64,000 bases of DNA from Algoriphagus sp. (GCA_021298245.1 JAJTDZ010000002.1:122540-186539), one strand, 5' to 3'; counted from the first letter of the stretch, positions 39,672 to 50,245 are shown. A program made the numbers and translations. The notes: generated by a model not told the origin, from the letters alone.

Positions 39672-41651
39672 ATGAATATCCGGATCCTTTCGGCAACCCT
39701 ACTACTTATTTCATTGATTTTGGTGGGTACTTCCCTGCCCCTAAGGGCTCAAGTACAAGAAGAGGTGCTTTTTTCTGTAGGTCAAAAACAAGTAGAGAAG
39801 AAGGAATTTTTATATCTCCTAACCAAAGGTAAGGGACTAGGAAATGCATCTGGATCATTCAGCCGAGAAGAATTTGAGGAAAATTTTGATCTTTTTTTAA
39901 AATTTAAGCTGAGGGTTATTGAAGCTGAAGCACTTGGCTTAGATACCTTGGAAGAATTTAAATTGGAGTTTGATTCGTTTAAAGAATCTCTAATTTTTCC
40001 ATTTTTAATCAAAAATTCAGTTCAGGAAGGAGAGGTCAGCAAAGTTTACGGTAGAATGCAAGAAATAGTACGTGCAAGTCATATACTTTTTCAAATTCCT
40101 TACAATGCTAGTACAGAAGATACCTTGACCGTTTTGAAATTAGCCCTGCAAGTGAAATCAGAAATAGAAAATGGGGGAGATATCAATGAACTTGCTGTTA
40201 AATACTCTGATGACCCTTCTGCAAAAATAAATAAAGGAGATTTGGGCTATTTTACCAGCCTTCAGATGGTACCTCAATTTGAGGAGGCTGCTTTTGGACT
40301 GCCCATTGGTACTGTGTCGGATCCCGTACTTACAGATTTTGGCTATCATATTCTTCAAGTCAAGGACCGCCAGCCTAATCCAGGGGAGGTAAGTGTTTCC
40401 CATATTTTGGTGCGATTTGATTCTGAAAATTTGGCTCAAGAAGAAAGTGCAAGAAGAAAAGTAGGTGACATATATGCAGAAATTCAAAAAGAAACTACTC
40501 TTTGGGAAGAGATAGTTAAGTCGTATTCAGAAGATCCAGCCACAAAGGATATTGGGGGGAAATTACCCTGGTTTGGGATCGGTACCATGATTCCGGAATT
40601 TGAAGTGGCTGCATTTTCTCTTACTGAAGTTGGGGAAATTTCACCACCCTTGAAGACCCCTTATGGGTACCACATTTTAAGATTGGAGGGGAAAAGAGAG
40701 CTTCCTTCCTTTGAAGAGTTGGAGCAAAGCATCAAATCCAAATTATTTCGCCAATCCAAATCAAACTTGATTCAATCCCAAGTCGAAGCTATACAAAAAG
40801 CCCGGTTTGGATTTAAAGAAAATGAGAGTACTATCCAACAATTAGCAACTGAACTGAATAGTGTTCCATTTGAAAATATTGGTGCAACCTTGGCCAGCAA
40901 AGGATGGGCAGGGGCAGAGCTTTTTGTACTTAAAGACATTTCTTACAGTGCAACTACTCTTTGGGAGTTTATGAAAACACAGGCCATACTTCCTCAACCC
41001 AATCAAGCTACCTTTGATGGTTGGTATACCTTTTTTGTAAGTCAAAAACTAGCGGAGACCGAGGTAAAAGATTTAGAAGAGAATAACAAAGAGTATCAGC
41101 TTCTTTTGAAGGAATATCGAGATGGAATTTTATTTTTCTCTTTAAATAATCAGGAAGTTTGGCAAAAAGGAATCAATGATTCCATTGGTCAAAAAGCTTA
41201 TTTTCAGAGTAACCTACAAAATTACCAATGGAAAAAAAGGGTACAAGCCTCCCTAATAAAAGTTGAAGACAACAGCAAACTTGAAAGTGCCAGAAAATAT
41301 CTTCAATTCAAAAATCTTGAAGCTTCTACCCTTTCTGGATTTGAGGCAGCATTTCCGGAAGGTTTTAGCATAGAATCTGGAAATTTTGAATACGAAGATC
41401 ATCCCTTACTTTCATTTGTGGATCTGAATAAACCCTACCAAGAGCTTAGTCAGGAAGGAAATACCTACCTAATCCTGCTCGGAAAAACTAGCCCTGCAGG
41501 TCCAAGACTTTTTGAGGAGTCTAGAGGATTGGTAATAAGAGATTATCAGGATTTTCTAGAAAAATCACTCGTCGATAGACTCCTTGCTAAATATCCCGTT
41601 GTGATCAATTCGGTAGTTAAAGAAAAAGCATTTCAGGACCTAAACCAGTAA
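39672..41651 (+). CDS. Peptidylprolyl isomerase with two parvulin (PpiC) domains
   Basis: VRASHILFQIP...AVKYSDDPSAKINKGDLGYFTSLQMVPQFEEAAF and a second VSHILVRFD...PEFEVAAFSL...YGYHILRL. Confidence 0.9.
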   Translation: MNIRILSATLLLISLILVGTSLPLRAQVQEEVLFSVGQKQVEKKEFLYLLTKGKGLGNASGSFSREEFEENFDLFLKFKLRVIEAEALGLDTLEEFKLEFDSFKESLIFPFLIKNSVQEGEVSKVYGRMQEIVRASHILFQIPYNASTEDTLTVLKLALQVKSEIENGGDINELAVKYSDDPSAKINKGDLGYFTSLQMVPQFEEAAFGLPIGTVSDPVLTDFGYHILQVKDRQPNPGEVSVSHILVRFDSENLAQEESARRKVGDIYAEIQKETTLWEEIVKSYSEDPATKDIGGKLPWFGIGTMIPEFEVAAFSLTEVGEISPPLKTPYGYHILRLEGKRELPSFEELEQSIKSKLFRQSKSNLIQSQVEAIQKARFGFKENESTIQQLATELNSVPFENIGATLASKGWAGAELFVLKDISYSATTLWEFMKTQAILPQPNQATFDGWYTFFVSQKLAETEVKDLEENNKEYQLLLKEYRDGILFFSLNNQEVWQKGINDSIGQKAYFQSNLQNYQWKKRVQASLIKVEDNSKLESARKYLQFKNLEASTLSGFEAAFPEGFSIESGNFEYEDHPLLSFVDLNKPYQELSQEGNTYLILLGKTSPAGPRLFEESRGLVIRDYQDFLEKSLVDRLLAKYPVVINSVVKEKAFQDLNQ

Positions 41652-41689
41652 CCCAAAGGATCCTACATTCCAGATTAAGAACCTATTTT

Positions 41690-43051
41690 ATGAAATTATT
41701 CCAACGACTTTTCTATTGTTTTAGCATCCTTGGCTTTTTTACCCAAGTGCAAGCCCAAGAAACAGCTACAGGACAGGTGTTAGATAAGATTGTTGCCAAA
41801 GTAGACAATAACATTGTTTTAGAGTCTGAAGTACAAAAAACCTATATCGAGGCTCTTTCTCAAGCCCAACAAGGGATTGAAGCCCCTACACGCTGTACTG
41901 TGTTTGAGAGCCTACTCATCAATAAGCTGATGGTGGCAAAAGCAGAAATAGATTCGGTAATCGTCACTGATGCAGAAGTTTTGCTTCAAACCAACAATAG
42001 ATTTAGCATGGTTATGCAACAGTTTGGCGGGGATGAGTCCATGCTCGCTGAAATGTATGGCAAAACAGCAGATCAATTGAAGGCAGAACTTGAGGAGGTG
42101 ATTCGAGAACAACTCATTGTGCAAAAAATGCGGGCCACCATTACGGAAGGAATCACGGTTTCCCCAGCAGAGGTTAGAGCTTTTTATTACAGCATTCCCA
42201 AAGACTCTCTACCCCTATTTACTTCGGAAGCTACGGTAGGACAAATTGTGAGAAAACCAAAAACAAACCCCCAAGTTAGGGAGCAACTCATTTCCCAACT
42301 TCTAAAATTCAAAAATGAAATTGGTACCGGTAAGGCCACCTTTGCAGAACTTGCACGTGCGTATTCCGAAGATCCGGGTTCTGCAGCACAAGGTGGAGAT
42401 TTAGGATTTTTTAGAAGAGGTGAATTGGCACCAGAATACGAGGCCACCGCCCTCAACCTTAGGCCAGGAGAGATTTCCGAGCCCGTGGAAACCCAATTTG
42501 GCTTTCACATGATCCAACTCCTAGAAATAAAAGGATCTACTTACAATACCCGACATATATTAAGAATTCCTAAACCTACCGAAGAGGACATTCAAAAAGA
42601 AGAACGATATCTTGATAGCTTAAAAAAAGAAATTTTAGCAGGCAAAATAGATTTCGCAAAAGCTGCCAAAGAATATTCAGAAGATAGGGCAACATCAGAT
42701 GCCGGTGGATATTTTACTGATCCTGCTACCACCTCCAACCGATTGTCTTTGAGAACTTTAGAAGATCCCGTGCTTTATTTTACCATTGATACGATGTCAG
42801 TGGGAGACATTACTCATCCGATTCGCTTCGAGGATCCTCGCGAAGGCACCAAGGTGAGAGTCCTATATTACAAGGCAAGGTACCCTGCTCATAAAGCCAA
42901 TCTTAATGACGATTACGAAAAAATGAAAGCAGCTACCCTCAGAAGAAAAGAAGATGAAGTTTTGAGTAAATGGTTTGTCACGGCCAAGGAAGATATTTTT
43001 ATTGACATTGATCCTAGCTACGACAGGTGCAATGCTTTAAAAGAAAAATAA
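41690..43051 (+). CDS. SurA-like periplasmic chaperone/peptidylprolyl isomerase
   Basis: VLDKIVAKVDNNIVLESEVQKTY N-terminal SurA domain; two parvulin-like modules. Confidence 0.9.
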   Translation: MKLFQRLFYCFSILGFFTQVQAQETATGQVLDKIVAKVDNNIVLESEVQKTYIEALSQAQQGIEAPTRCTVFESLLINKLMVAKAEIDSVIVTDAEVLLQTNNRFSMVMQQFGGDESMLAEMYGKTADQLKAELEEVIREQLIVQKMRATITEGITVSPAEVRAFYYSIPKDSLPLFTSEATVGQIVRKPKTNPQVREQLISQLLKFKNEIGTGKATFAELARAYSEDPGSAAQGGDLGFFRRGELAPEYEATALNLRPGEISEPVETQFGFHMIQLLEIKGSTYNTRHILRIPKPTEEDIQKEERYLDSLKKEILAGKIDFAKAAKEYSEDRATSDAGGYFTDPATTSNRLSLRTLEDPVLYFTIDTMSVGDITHPIRFEDPREGTKVRVLYYKARYPAHKANLNDDYEKMKAATLRRKEDEVLSKWFVTAKEDIFIDIDPSYDRCNALKEK

Positions 43052-43108
43052 TTACTCCTCCAAGGAAATTTTTAAAGGATTACTAGAAAAACGACTCAAA
43101 ACTGCGCC

Positions 43109-44899
43109 TTATTCTTCAAAAGTGGAAGCCTTTTGGGTTTGTTTTTCAAATAGCTCCGCATATACCCCTTTTAGTGCCATCAAGGTTTCGTGATTGCCTC
43201 GCTCAACAATTTTTCCCTCATCTAGCACAATAATTTGGTCTGCAAGTTTGGCAGATGAAACTCTATGGGAGATGATGATGGAGGTACGTTTCTTCATGAT
43301 TTTTTGCAAAGAATTCAAAATAGCATTCTCTGTTTTGGTATCTACTGCCGAAAGGCAATCGTCTAAAATTAGAATTTTAGGTTCTTTTGCTATCGCACGA
43401 GCAATAGAAACCCGTTGCTTTTGCCCCCCCGAAAGGGTAATGCCACGTTCTCCCAAAAGGGTATCAAAACCTTTTGGGAAGTCGAGTATATTTTGGTAAA
43501 CATCAGCATCTTGGGCAGCTTTACTAATCACCTCCAGGTCGGGTCGGTCCAAGCCAAAAGCAATGTTATTAGCGATGGTATCTGAAAAAAGAAAAACATC
43601 TTGAGGCACCACCCCCATTTGTCCTCTTAGATTAGCTAAAGAATAGTCTTGTATGGGTCTTTCATCAACAAGGATCTGACCATTAGATGGGTCGTACATG
43701 CGCAATAATAAATTGGCGATGGTAGACTTTCCCGAACCTGTAGTTCCAATGATACCCAAGGTTTGCCCTGCTTGGACTTCAAAGGAAACGCCCTTAAGGG
43801 CTTGAATACCTGAATCCGGATAGGTAAAGAAAATATCCTTCACCTGTATCGAACCGTTTAGTTCTGCACCAAGATTTTTTTCACTTATCAAATCATTCTT
43901 ACAATCAAGGAGTTCATTGATTCTACGCTGAGAAACCTCTGCCCGTTGGACTATACTCGTAACCCATCCCAATGAGGCTACGGGCCACGTCAACATGTTG
44001 ACATAAAGAATAAATTCTGCAATAACCCCATAGCCAATTTCTCCTTGTATAACTTTCATTCCCCCTACATAAATGGTGATGATGGTAGAAATCCCTACCA
44101 ATGCCATGATCAGAGGGAAAAACAAGGCGTTGACTCGGGTCAATTCAATAGACTTATGCTTGTATTTTTCGCTGGCTTTAAAAAATTCGTTCGCAGAATC
44201 TTCTTCTCTAACGAAGGCTTTCAATACCCGTATTCCTGAAAAGGCCTCTTGAACGAAACTGCTTAATTCAGAAAGGCTTTTTTGTATGCTTTCCGAGCGT
44301 TCGTTGATGAAATTATTGACCAGGTAGATACTCAAAGAGAGGACGGGCAAGGGAAGCAAAGAATAGAAAGTAAGCTCCACATTTACCGAAAGCATGTAGG
44401 TGATTACCAAAGGAAATAGTACCAGCAAATTGAGGCCATACATGATTGCAGGCCCTAAATACATACGCACCCTACTGACATCTTCTGAGATTCGTGCCAT
44501 CAAATCCCCCGTACTATTTTTTCTGTAAAAGCTTAAGGGCAGGTATTGGAAGTGATTAAAAAGTTCATTTTTCATGTCATATTCAATTTTTCTGGACATG
44601 ATGATGATTGTCTGACGAATTAAAAAAAGGAAAAAACCACGGAGTAAGGCCATGATTAAGATTAAAATTCCAAAAATAAATACCGATTCAAGGAAATCTT
44701 CTCTAGCCAACTCCCCCAGACCTCCCTTTTCTAGAGGCCGATAAAGAGAAAAACTTTCCACCACATAATCTATGGCAATTCTAACCAGCTGTGCAGGAAT
44801 AATTACGAAAAAGTTAGAGATCACCGTAAATACTATTCCCAAAAACAATAAGCCCTTGTATTTAAATAAATAGCTATTGATTCTCCAAAGCGATTTCAC
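43109..44899 (-). CDS. ABC transporter, fused permease/ATP-binding protein (exporter type)
   Basis: GIIGTTGSGKSTIANLLLRMYDP (Walker A), LSGGQKQRVSIARAIAKEPKILILDDCLSAVDT. Confidence 0.95.
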   Translation of the reverse strand: MKSLWRINSYLFKYKGLLFLGIVFTVISNFFVIIPAQLVRIAIDYVVESFSLYRPLEKGGLGELAREDFLESVFIFGILILIMALLRGFFLFLIRQTIIIMSRKIEYDMKNELFNHFQYLPLSFYRKNSTGDLMARISEDVSRVRMYLGPAIMYGLNLLVLFPLVITYMLSVNVELTFYSLLPLPVLSLSIYLVNNFINERSESIQKSLSELSSFVQEAFSGIRVLKAFVREEDSANEFFKASEKYKHKSIELTRVNALFFPLIMALVGISTIITIYVGGMKVIQGEIGYGVIAEFILYVNMLTWPVASLGWVTSIVQRAEVSQRRINELLDCKNDLISEKNLGAELNGSIQVKDIFFTYPDSGIQALKGVSFEVQAGQTLGIIGTTGSGKSTIANLLLRMYDPSNGQILVDERPIQDYSLANLRGQMGVVPQDVFLFSDTIANNIAFGLDRPDLEVISKAAQDADVYQNILDFPKGFDTLLGERGITLSGGQKQRVSIARAIAKEPKILILDDCLSAVDTKTENAILNSLQKIMKKRTSIIISHRVSSAKLADQIIVLDEGKIVERGNHETLMALKGVYAELFEKQTQKASTFEE

Positions 44900-44954
44900 G
44901 AAATAAAATCTATATTTTAATTAATATTATTAAATAAAATTTGGCGAAGTAAAA

Positions 44955-44984
44955 TTTGTATGCTGATAAAAGTATTTAATTTTG
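44955..44984 (+). promoter_or_regulatory. Candidate Bacteroidota-type promoter (TTTG-N18-TAATTTTG)
   Basis: TTTG at 44955-44958, TAnnTTTG match at 44977-44984, 58 nt upstream of ATG 45043. Confidence 0.5.
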
Positions 44985-45042
44985 TATCGGCTATTTTCTT
45001 GGCTAAACCCAAATATAACACATTCTTAAAAGTTACTTTCAG

Positions 45043-46143
45043 ATGTTAGAGATTAATGAAACCCAAATTATCCAGGAAGGTTCGATTTTTGGTCAAATCA
45101 CCAGCATGGATCATGAACAATTAGTGATCTGCCAGGACCAGGCCACAGGATTAAAAGCACTCATTGGGATCCACAATACCGTATTGGGTCCAGCATTAGG
45201 CGGTACCCGCCTGTGGAACTACGCAAGTGAGCAGGAAGCCATTAGGGACGTTTTGCGACTTTCAAGAGGAATGTCCTTCAAAAATGCTCTTGCAGGATTG
45301 AATTTAGGAGGAGGCAAGGCCGTAATCATCGGCACTCCTAGCCTGAAAAACGAGGCTTTTTTACGAAGATTTGGAAGATTTATCGAAAGTTTAGGAGGAC
45401 GCTATGTGACCGCAGAGGATGTCAATATGAAGACCTCAGACATGGAATACATTGCCATGGAAACCCGCTACGTCACCGGACTCCCTAAAAATAAGGGAGG
45501 AGCTGGCGACCCCTCTCCAGTGACCGCCTACGGAGTCTATATGGGCATGAAAGCTGCTGCAAAAAAAGCCTACGGTTCGGATTCCTTAGCAGGGAAAAAA
45601 ATAGCTGTTCAAGGAGTGGGGCAAGTGGGAAAATACCTTCTTCAATACCTGGTAAAAGAAGGTGCAATCCTTATGATCACAGATATTTTTGAAGATAAAT
45701 TGCAAGCTGTTGCCAAAGAAACGGGTGCCACCGTAGTCGATAGTCATGTCATCTACGATATGGAAATGGATATCTATGCTCCTTGTGCCTTGGGCGCCAC
45801 CATCAATGACCAAACCATAGACCGCTTGAAATGTAGCATCATTGCTGGCGGGGCAAACAACCAACTCGAAGATGAAGCCAAACATGGACAACTGCTACTG
45901 GAAAAAGGCATAGTCTATGCGCCAGATTTCCTAATCAATGCTGGAGGAGTCATCAATGTGGGGGCTGAATTTTATGGGGATTACCAAGAAGAAACCGTAT
46001 ATGCCCAAACAGAAAAAATTTACGACACCTGCCTATCCATTTTAACTGCAGCCGCACAACAACAAATTCCTGCGCAGCAAGCCGCTATTGCAGCTGCAAA
46101 ATCAAGGATAGAATCCATGGGTAAGGTAAAATTATCCTATTGA
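45043..46143 (+). CDS. Glu/Leu/Phe/Val dehydrogenase (leucine dehydrogenase-like)
   Basis: GIHNTVLGPALGGTRLWNY, RGMSFKNALAGLNLGGGKAVIIG, VQGVGQVGKYLLQYL. Confidence 0.93.
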   Translation: MLEINETQIIQEGSIFGQITSMDHEQLVICQDQATGLKALIGIHNTVLGPALGGTRLWNYASEQEAIRDVLRLSRGMSFKNALAGLNLGGGKAVIIGTPSLKNEAFLRRFGRFIESLGGRYVTAEDVNMKTSDMEYIAMETRYVTGLPKNKGGAGDPSPVTAYGVYMGMKAAAKKAYGSDSLAGKKIAVQGVGQVGKYLLQYLVKEGAILMITDIFEDKLQAVAKETGATVVDSHVIYDMEMDIYAPCALGATINDQTIDRLKCSIIAGGANNQLEDEAKHGQLLLEKGIVYAPDFLINAGGVINVGAEFYGDYQEETVYAQTEKIYDTCLSILTAAAQQQIPAQQAAIAAAKSRIESMGKVKLSY

Positions 46144-46162
46144 GCAGTCCTACGCCACTTAG

Positions 46163-46195
46163 AACCACCGGAAGTTGATTTTCGGTGGTTTTTTT
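46163..46195 (+). terminator. Rho-independent terminator after the dehydrogenase gene
   Basis: aaccaccg ... cggtggtttttttg. Confidence 0.85.
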
Positions 46196-46259
46196 GTGTT
46201 CTCCTTCATGGAGAGAAGCCCGGTCAAATTGCTTATATTTACGGCTCTTTACCATCCCT

Positions 46260-47444
46260 ATGCTCAACAGAAGAATCCTTAGAGTCAAGGCATTTCAAAA
46301 TTTGTATGCCTTCGAACAATGCAAAGGATCCAATCTTACCCTTGCGAAAGACTTCATTCGGGAGTCTTTTCTCCCTGATCTCAATAGCATGGAGATCCAA
46401 GATAAAGCCCTGCTTACAAAATATTCAGAGGAGGCCCTAGAGCTCTTTGAAAAGAGCATAGAAAATAAAGAGATAATTCCCTCAACTAACTCCTCTACAA
46501 AAATCAAAGGATTGGTCAAAAATGCATTGCAGCAATACCAAAAAGCCAATGAAAAGGACAAATCTTTTTTGCTTAAAAATATGGTCACCTCTGCGGAGCG
46601 AATTCCCCAGTTGTACCTTTTAGCCATAGAAATGCTCCAAGCCTTTTCAAGTCACGTAGCCCTGGAATTAGAAAAAAAGAAAAAACTTGCTGGAGAAGCA
46701 TCTCTCGAACTTGGAAATGAACTACATCTCGCTCAAAACCAAGTGTTGAAGCGGCTAAAGGATTCTTCAAACTATCAAAATGCTCTTAAAAGACATGGGG
46801 TTTCTTTAGATGATCTTGAGTTAGAACTAAAGGAATGGTTTAGAGAATACGTAAAACCCTCCGAACCCTATCAACACTATTTAAAAATACCACAGCCTAC
46901 GCAGGAACAAGACTTCGAGGTCTTGGATGACTTATTGAAAAAAATTATTTTTAAAAATGAAGTAGTGCTAAGCTTTTTCTCAGAAAAAGATTTGAATTGG
47001 ACTGAGAATAAAGCTATAGTCCGAAGTTTGGCAGCTAAAGTCTTAAAAAATGCAACATCTTCTGAGGTTCCAATCGATGAAATTTTGCCTGAAATAGCCA
47101 TCAATTGGGAAGAAGACAAAGAATTTTTTGAAAATATTTTTAACTTCACTATCGAAAATGCCATGGAAAGCAAGGCATTAATCGCAGAGAAAACTAAAAA
47201 TTGGGATATTGAACGATTGGCATTTACCGATAAGGTAATCATATCTATGGCCTTGGCTGAAATGATCCATTTCCCTAGTATCCCTGTAAAAGTGACGATC
47301 AACGAATACATTGATATATCAAAAACCTACAGTACTCCTAAAAGTAAGCAATTTGTAAATGGCCTACTGGATGTGCTTTCTAAAGAGTTGATGGACCAAG
47401 GAAAAATTAGAAAAAGTGGCAGGGGACTGCTAGACAATAAATGA
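46260..47444 (+). CDS. nusB: Transcription antitermination protein NusB with long N-terminal/middle region
   Basis: MLNRRILRVKAFQNLYAFEQ; C-terminal DKVIISMALAEMIHFPSIPVKVTINEYIDISKTYSTPKSKQFVNGLLDVLSKEL. Confidence 0.9.
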   Translation: MLNRRILRVKAFQNLYAFEQCKGSNLTLAKDFIRESFLPDLNSMEIQDKALLTKYSEEALELFEKSIENKEIIPSTNSSTKIKGLVKNALQQYQKANEKDKSFLLKNMVTSAERIPQLYLLAIEMLQAFSSHVALELEKKKKLAGEASLELGNELHLAQNQVLKRLKDSSNYQNALKRHGVSLDDLELELKEWFREYVKPSEPYQHYLKIPQPTQEQDFEVLDDLLKKIIFKNEVVLSFFSEKDLNWTENKAIVRSLAAKVLKNATSSEVPIDEILPEIAINWEEDKEFFENIFNFTIENAMESKALIAEKTKNWDIERLAFTDKVIISMALAEMIHFPSIPVKVTINEYIDISKTYSTPKSKQFVNGLLDVLSKELMDQGKIRKSGRGLLDNK

Positions 47445-47451
47445 TACGACC

Positions 47452-47754
47452 ATGAGCAAAACTACGAATACCTTACTTGCCTTTGCTGTAGGCGCAGGAG
47501 TCGGTGCAGCATTGGGGATTTTATTTGCCCCAGATACGGGAGCTAATACGCGAGACAAGCTTTCTTTTAAACTATCTAAATACAAAAAAGAGCTTGAAGA
47601 CCTCATCACCGAATTGATGGATGGAAAGGAAATTCATCTCAATGAGGCTAAATCTGAAGGAAAACGAGTAATTTCAGAGGCAAAAAATAAAGCAGAAGAC
47701 CTTCTAAACGACGTAAATAAATTAATTGATCAAATAAACCAAGATAATAACTAA
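47452..47754 (+). CDS. YtxH domain-containing protein
   Basis: AFAVGAGVGAALGILFAPDTGANTRDKLS. Confidence 0.88.
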   Translation: MSKTTNTLLAFAVGAGVGAALGILFAPDTGANTRDKLSFKLSKYKKELEDLITELMDGKEIHLNEAKSEGKRVISEAKNKAEDLLNDVNKLIDQINQDNN

Positions 47755-47755
47755 T

Positions 47756-48286
47756 ATGAAAACCAGATTCGCAAGTGTACTCCTATTTTCGGTAGTCATC
47801 CTAGCATCCTGCAACCAAGCAAAAGACGAGCAAGCAGAAAAAATCGCTGCCCTAGAAGAAAAAATCGCTACCCTAGAAGGTGGAAATACAGCGGTAAATC
47901 CGGATTTAGCACAAACCACTACTAATGCAGATCCTAGCACCTTAGGTGCCTTTCAGTTTACTGAAATGGAATTTGATTTTGGAACAATCAATGAAGGTAA
48001 AGTGGTTGAAAAGATTTTCAACTTTACCAACAATGGTCAAGCTCCATTGGTGATTTCCAACATTACTGCTTCCTGTGGCTGTACTAGCCCCGACTGGACT
48101 AAAACCCCCGTAAAGCCAGGAGAAAAAGGATATGTAAAAGTTGTATTCGATTCTAAAGCCAAGTCAGGGGCACAGTCTCCCACGGTCACTATCCAGGCTA
48201 ATACAAATCCCTCAGTGACCAGACTCTCATTGAAAGGTACCGTAACTTCAAGCGGGACAGCTCAGACTGGACCAGTGAATAGATAA
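47756..48286 (+). CDS. DUF1573 lipoprotein
   Basis: Lipobox ILASC; FDFGTINEGKVVEKIFNFTNNGQAPLVISNITASCGCTSPDW. Confidence 0.92.
   Translation: MKTRFASVLLFSVVILASCNQAKDEQAEKIAALEEKIATLEGGNTAVNPDLAQTTTNADPSTLGAFQFTEMEFDFGTINEGKVVEKIFNFTNNGQAPLVISNITASCGCTSPDWTKTPVKPGEKGYVKVVFDSKAKSGAQSPTVTIQANTNPSVTRLSLKGTVTSSGTAQTGPVNR
47837..47878 (+). repeat. In-frame 21-bp tandem duplication (EKIAALE/EKIATLE heptad)
   Basis: gaaaaaatcgctgccctagaa followed directly by gaaaaaatcgctaccctagaa (one mismatch). Confidence 0.9.
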
Positions 48287-48289
48287 GCC

Positions 48290-48607
48290 ATGTTAAGTTA
48301 CATTCTTGCACAAGCCGCTGGAGGCGGTTCAAGTATTCTTGGACAGGTCTTTTTGTTTGGGTCTATTATTCTGATTATGTATTTCTTTATGATCCGACCA
48401 CAGCAAAAGAAACAAAAAGAGACCAAGAAGTTTATCGATGAAATAAAAAAAGGAGACGATGTGGTCACCATTGGAGGGATCCATGGCAAAGTATATAGCG
48501 TAGAAGGCGATACCGTGCTTCTAGAACTTGACAAAGGCCTTAAGGTCAAATTAGAAAAGTCGGCTATATCTTTGGATTTCTCCAAAAAATCGGGTACAAC
48601 CAAATAA
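48290..48607 (+). CDS. yajC: Preprotein translocase subunit YajC
   Basis: YFFMIRPQQKKQKETKKFIDEIKKGDDVVTIGGIHGKV. Confidence 0.96.
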   Translation: MLSYILAQAAGGGSSILGQVFLFGSIILIMYFFMIRPQQKKQKETKKFIDEIKKGDDVVTIGGIHGKVYSVEGDTVLLELDKGLKVKLEKSAISLDFSKKSGTTK

Positions 48608-48614
48608 AATCCCC

Positions 48615-49580
48615 TTGCCAGATTCAAAGAAATCTTCCTGGAGAATTTCATCAAGAAAACTCTCTAATCTAAAAGTGGTAGTCCTATGTTGTGTAGCGGC
48701 TACCACTTTTTGGATTTTAAATGCCCTGAACAAGGACAATTACAATACCATCGTAGATTATCCGCTACAATGGGACTTTGATCAAGATAACTATGTGGCC
48801 GTAAAGCCACTTCCTAAAAGTATTCAAATACAAATTTCAGGAAATGGTTGGGATTTGTTGCGCAAGTATTTCAATTTTAGCGCCCCCCCTTTTCCCATTT
48901 TGCTGGCCAAGCCGGCAGATAAAAACTATATTCTTACTGCAGACATCCAAAGAGCACTCAGTGAGTTTATCGCACCTACCTATTTAGAGAATATTTTAGA
49001 AGATTCCATAATTTTCCAAATTGACCCCATTATCAAATCAAGCTTAACGCCATACTTAGATACTACGGCCTACTCCTTGGATAAGCATGTAGAGTTAGAT
49101 GGACAAGTGAGGTTTACTCCTGATAAAGTGGAAATAAGAGGCCCCTCATCTCTAGTGGAAGCCTACCAAGGAAAATTTCCAATATCCCTTAATGAAAGGG
49201 GTATAAAAAATAATTTTTCGGCAAAAGTCACTCTTGAGTTGGAGGATAAAGTTGTAGAACTAGTTCAAATCAACCCAAGTACCATTCAGGTAGATTTCAA
49301 GGTACTTACTTTTCTGGAGGGAAATAAACGTCTAAAAATCAAGAAACTAAACTTCCCGAAAAATGTAAGCCTCAGCAACGAGGAATTGATTCCCGTTATT
49401 ACCTATTTGGTAGAAGAATCCAAAGCAAAAGGCTTGGCTGAAATGGAATTTGAAGCGGTACTGGATTACAAAAAAAGAAATAGAGCAGACAGTACCTTGA
49501 AAATAACTCTTAACCCAGCTCCAAGTTACTTAAAAGATATTCGAATAGACCCCCCTCAAGTGAAACTTCGGTATGACTAA
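48615..49580 (+). CDS. YbbR/CdaR-like domain protein
   Basis: Single N-terminal TM then YbbR-like repeats (VRFTPDKVEIRGPSSLVEAYQGK); between yajC and coaE. Confidence 0.75.
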   Translation: MPDSKKSSWRISSRKLSNLKVVVLCCVAATTFWILNALNKDNYNTIVDYPLQWDFDQDNYVAVKPLPKSIQIQISGNGWDLLRKYFNFSAPPFPILLAKPADKNYILTADIQRALSEFIAPTYLENILEDSIIFQIDPIIKSSLTPYLDTTAYSLDKHVELDGQVRFTPDKVEIRGPSSLVEAYQGKFPISLNERGIKNNFSAKVTLELEDKVVELVQINPSTIQVDFKVLTFLEGNKRLKIKKLNFPKNVSLSNEELIPVITYLVEESKAKGLAEMEFEAVLDYKKRNRADSTLKITLNPAPSYLKDIRIDPPQVKLRYD

Positions 49581-50187
49581 TCCAAAAACACTCCGAATCG
49601 GCGTGACAGGAGGCATTGGGTCAGGAAAATCTACTGTCTGCAAGGTATTTTCTCTACTTGGCATACCTATCTACGCTGCCGATGAACAAGCCAAGAGGCT
49701 TATGACAAAGGAAGAAGGTCTTAAAAAAAAGATTTTAAGCGCTTTTGGCTCCAAGGCTTACACCGTGGAAGGGGAACTCAACCGATCATTTTTAGCAAAC
49801 ACTGTTTTTTCAGACCCTGAGAAGCTTGAAAGTCTGAATGCACTGGTGCATCCTGCAGTAGCAGCTGATTTTGATGCCTGGGCTAACACACAAACTAGTC
49901 CCTATGTCATCAAAGAGGCAGCCTTACTCTTTGAAACGGATGCTGTAAAGCAACTAGATTATGTGATCAATGTAAGTTCCCCTCTAAAAATACGAATGAA
50001 TAGAGTCCTCCTCCGAGATCCACATCGCTCAGAAATGCAAGTCAATCAAATTATTGACCAACAACTTCCTGACGAACAAAAAAACGAGAGAGCAGACTTT
50101 ATCGTCAAAAACCAGGAAAATAAGTTGATCATACCACAGGTACTAGACCTCCACAACAAGCTCTGTGCACTTTCTCAAAAGGGATAG
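49573..50187 (+). CDS. coaE: Dephospho-CoA kinase
   Basis: RIGVTGGIGSGKSTVCKVFSLLGIPIYAADEQAKRLM; EAALLFET. Confidence 0.97.
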   Translation: MTNPKTLRIGVTGGIGSGKSTVCKVFSLLGIPIYAADEQAKRLMTKEEGLKKKILSAFGSKAYTVEGELNRSFLANTVFSDPEKLESLNALVHPAVAADFDAWANTQTSPYVIKEAALLFETDAVKQLDYVINVSSPLKIRMNRVLLRDPHRSEMQVNQIIDQQLPDEQKNERADFIVKNQENKLIIPQVLDLHNKLCALSQKG

Positions 50188-50245
50188 TCCCTTGAAATAG
50201 GATGTCCCTAAAAAAATAGGGGGGCAACATCTTCTTTACTCTTCC

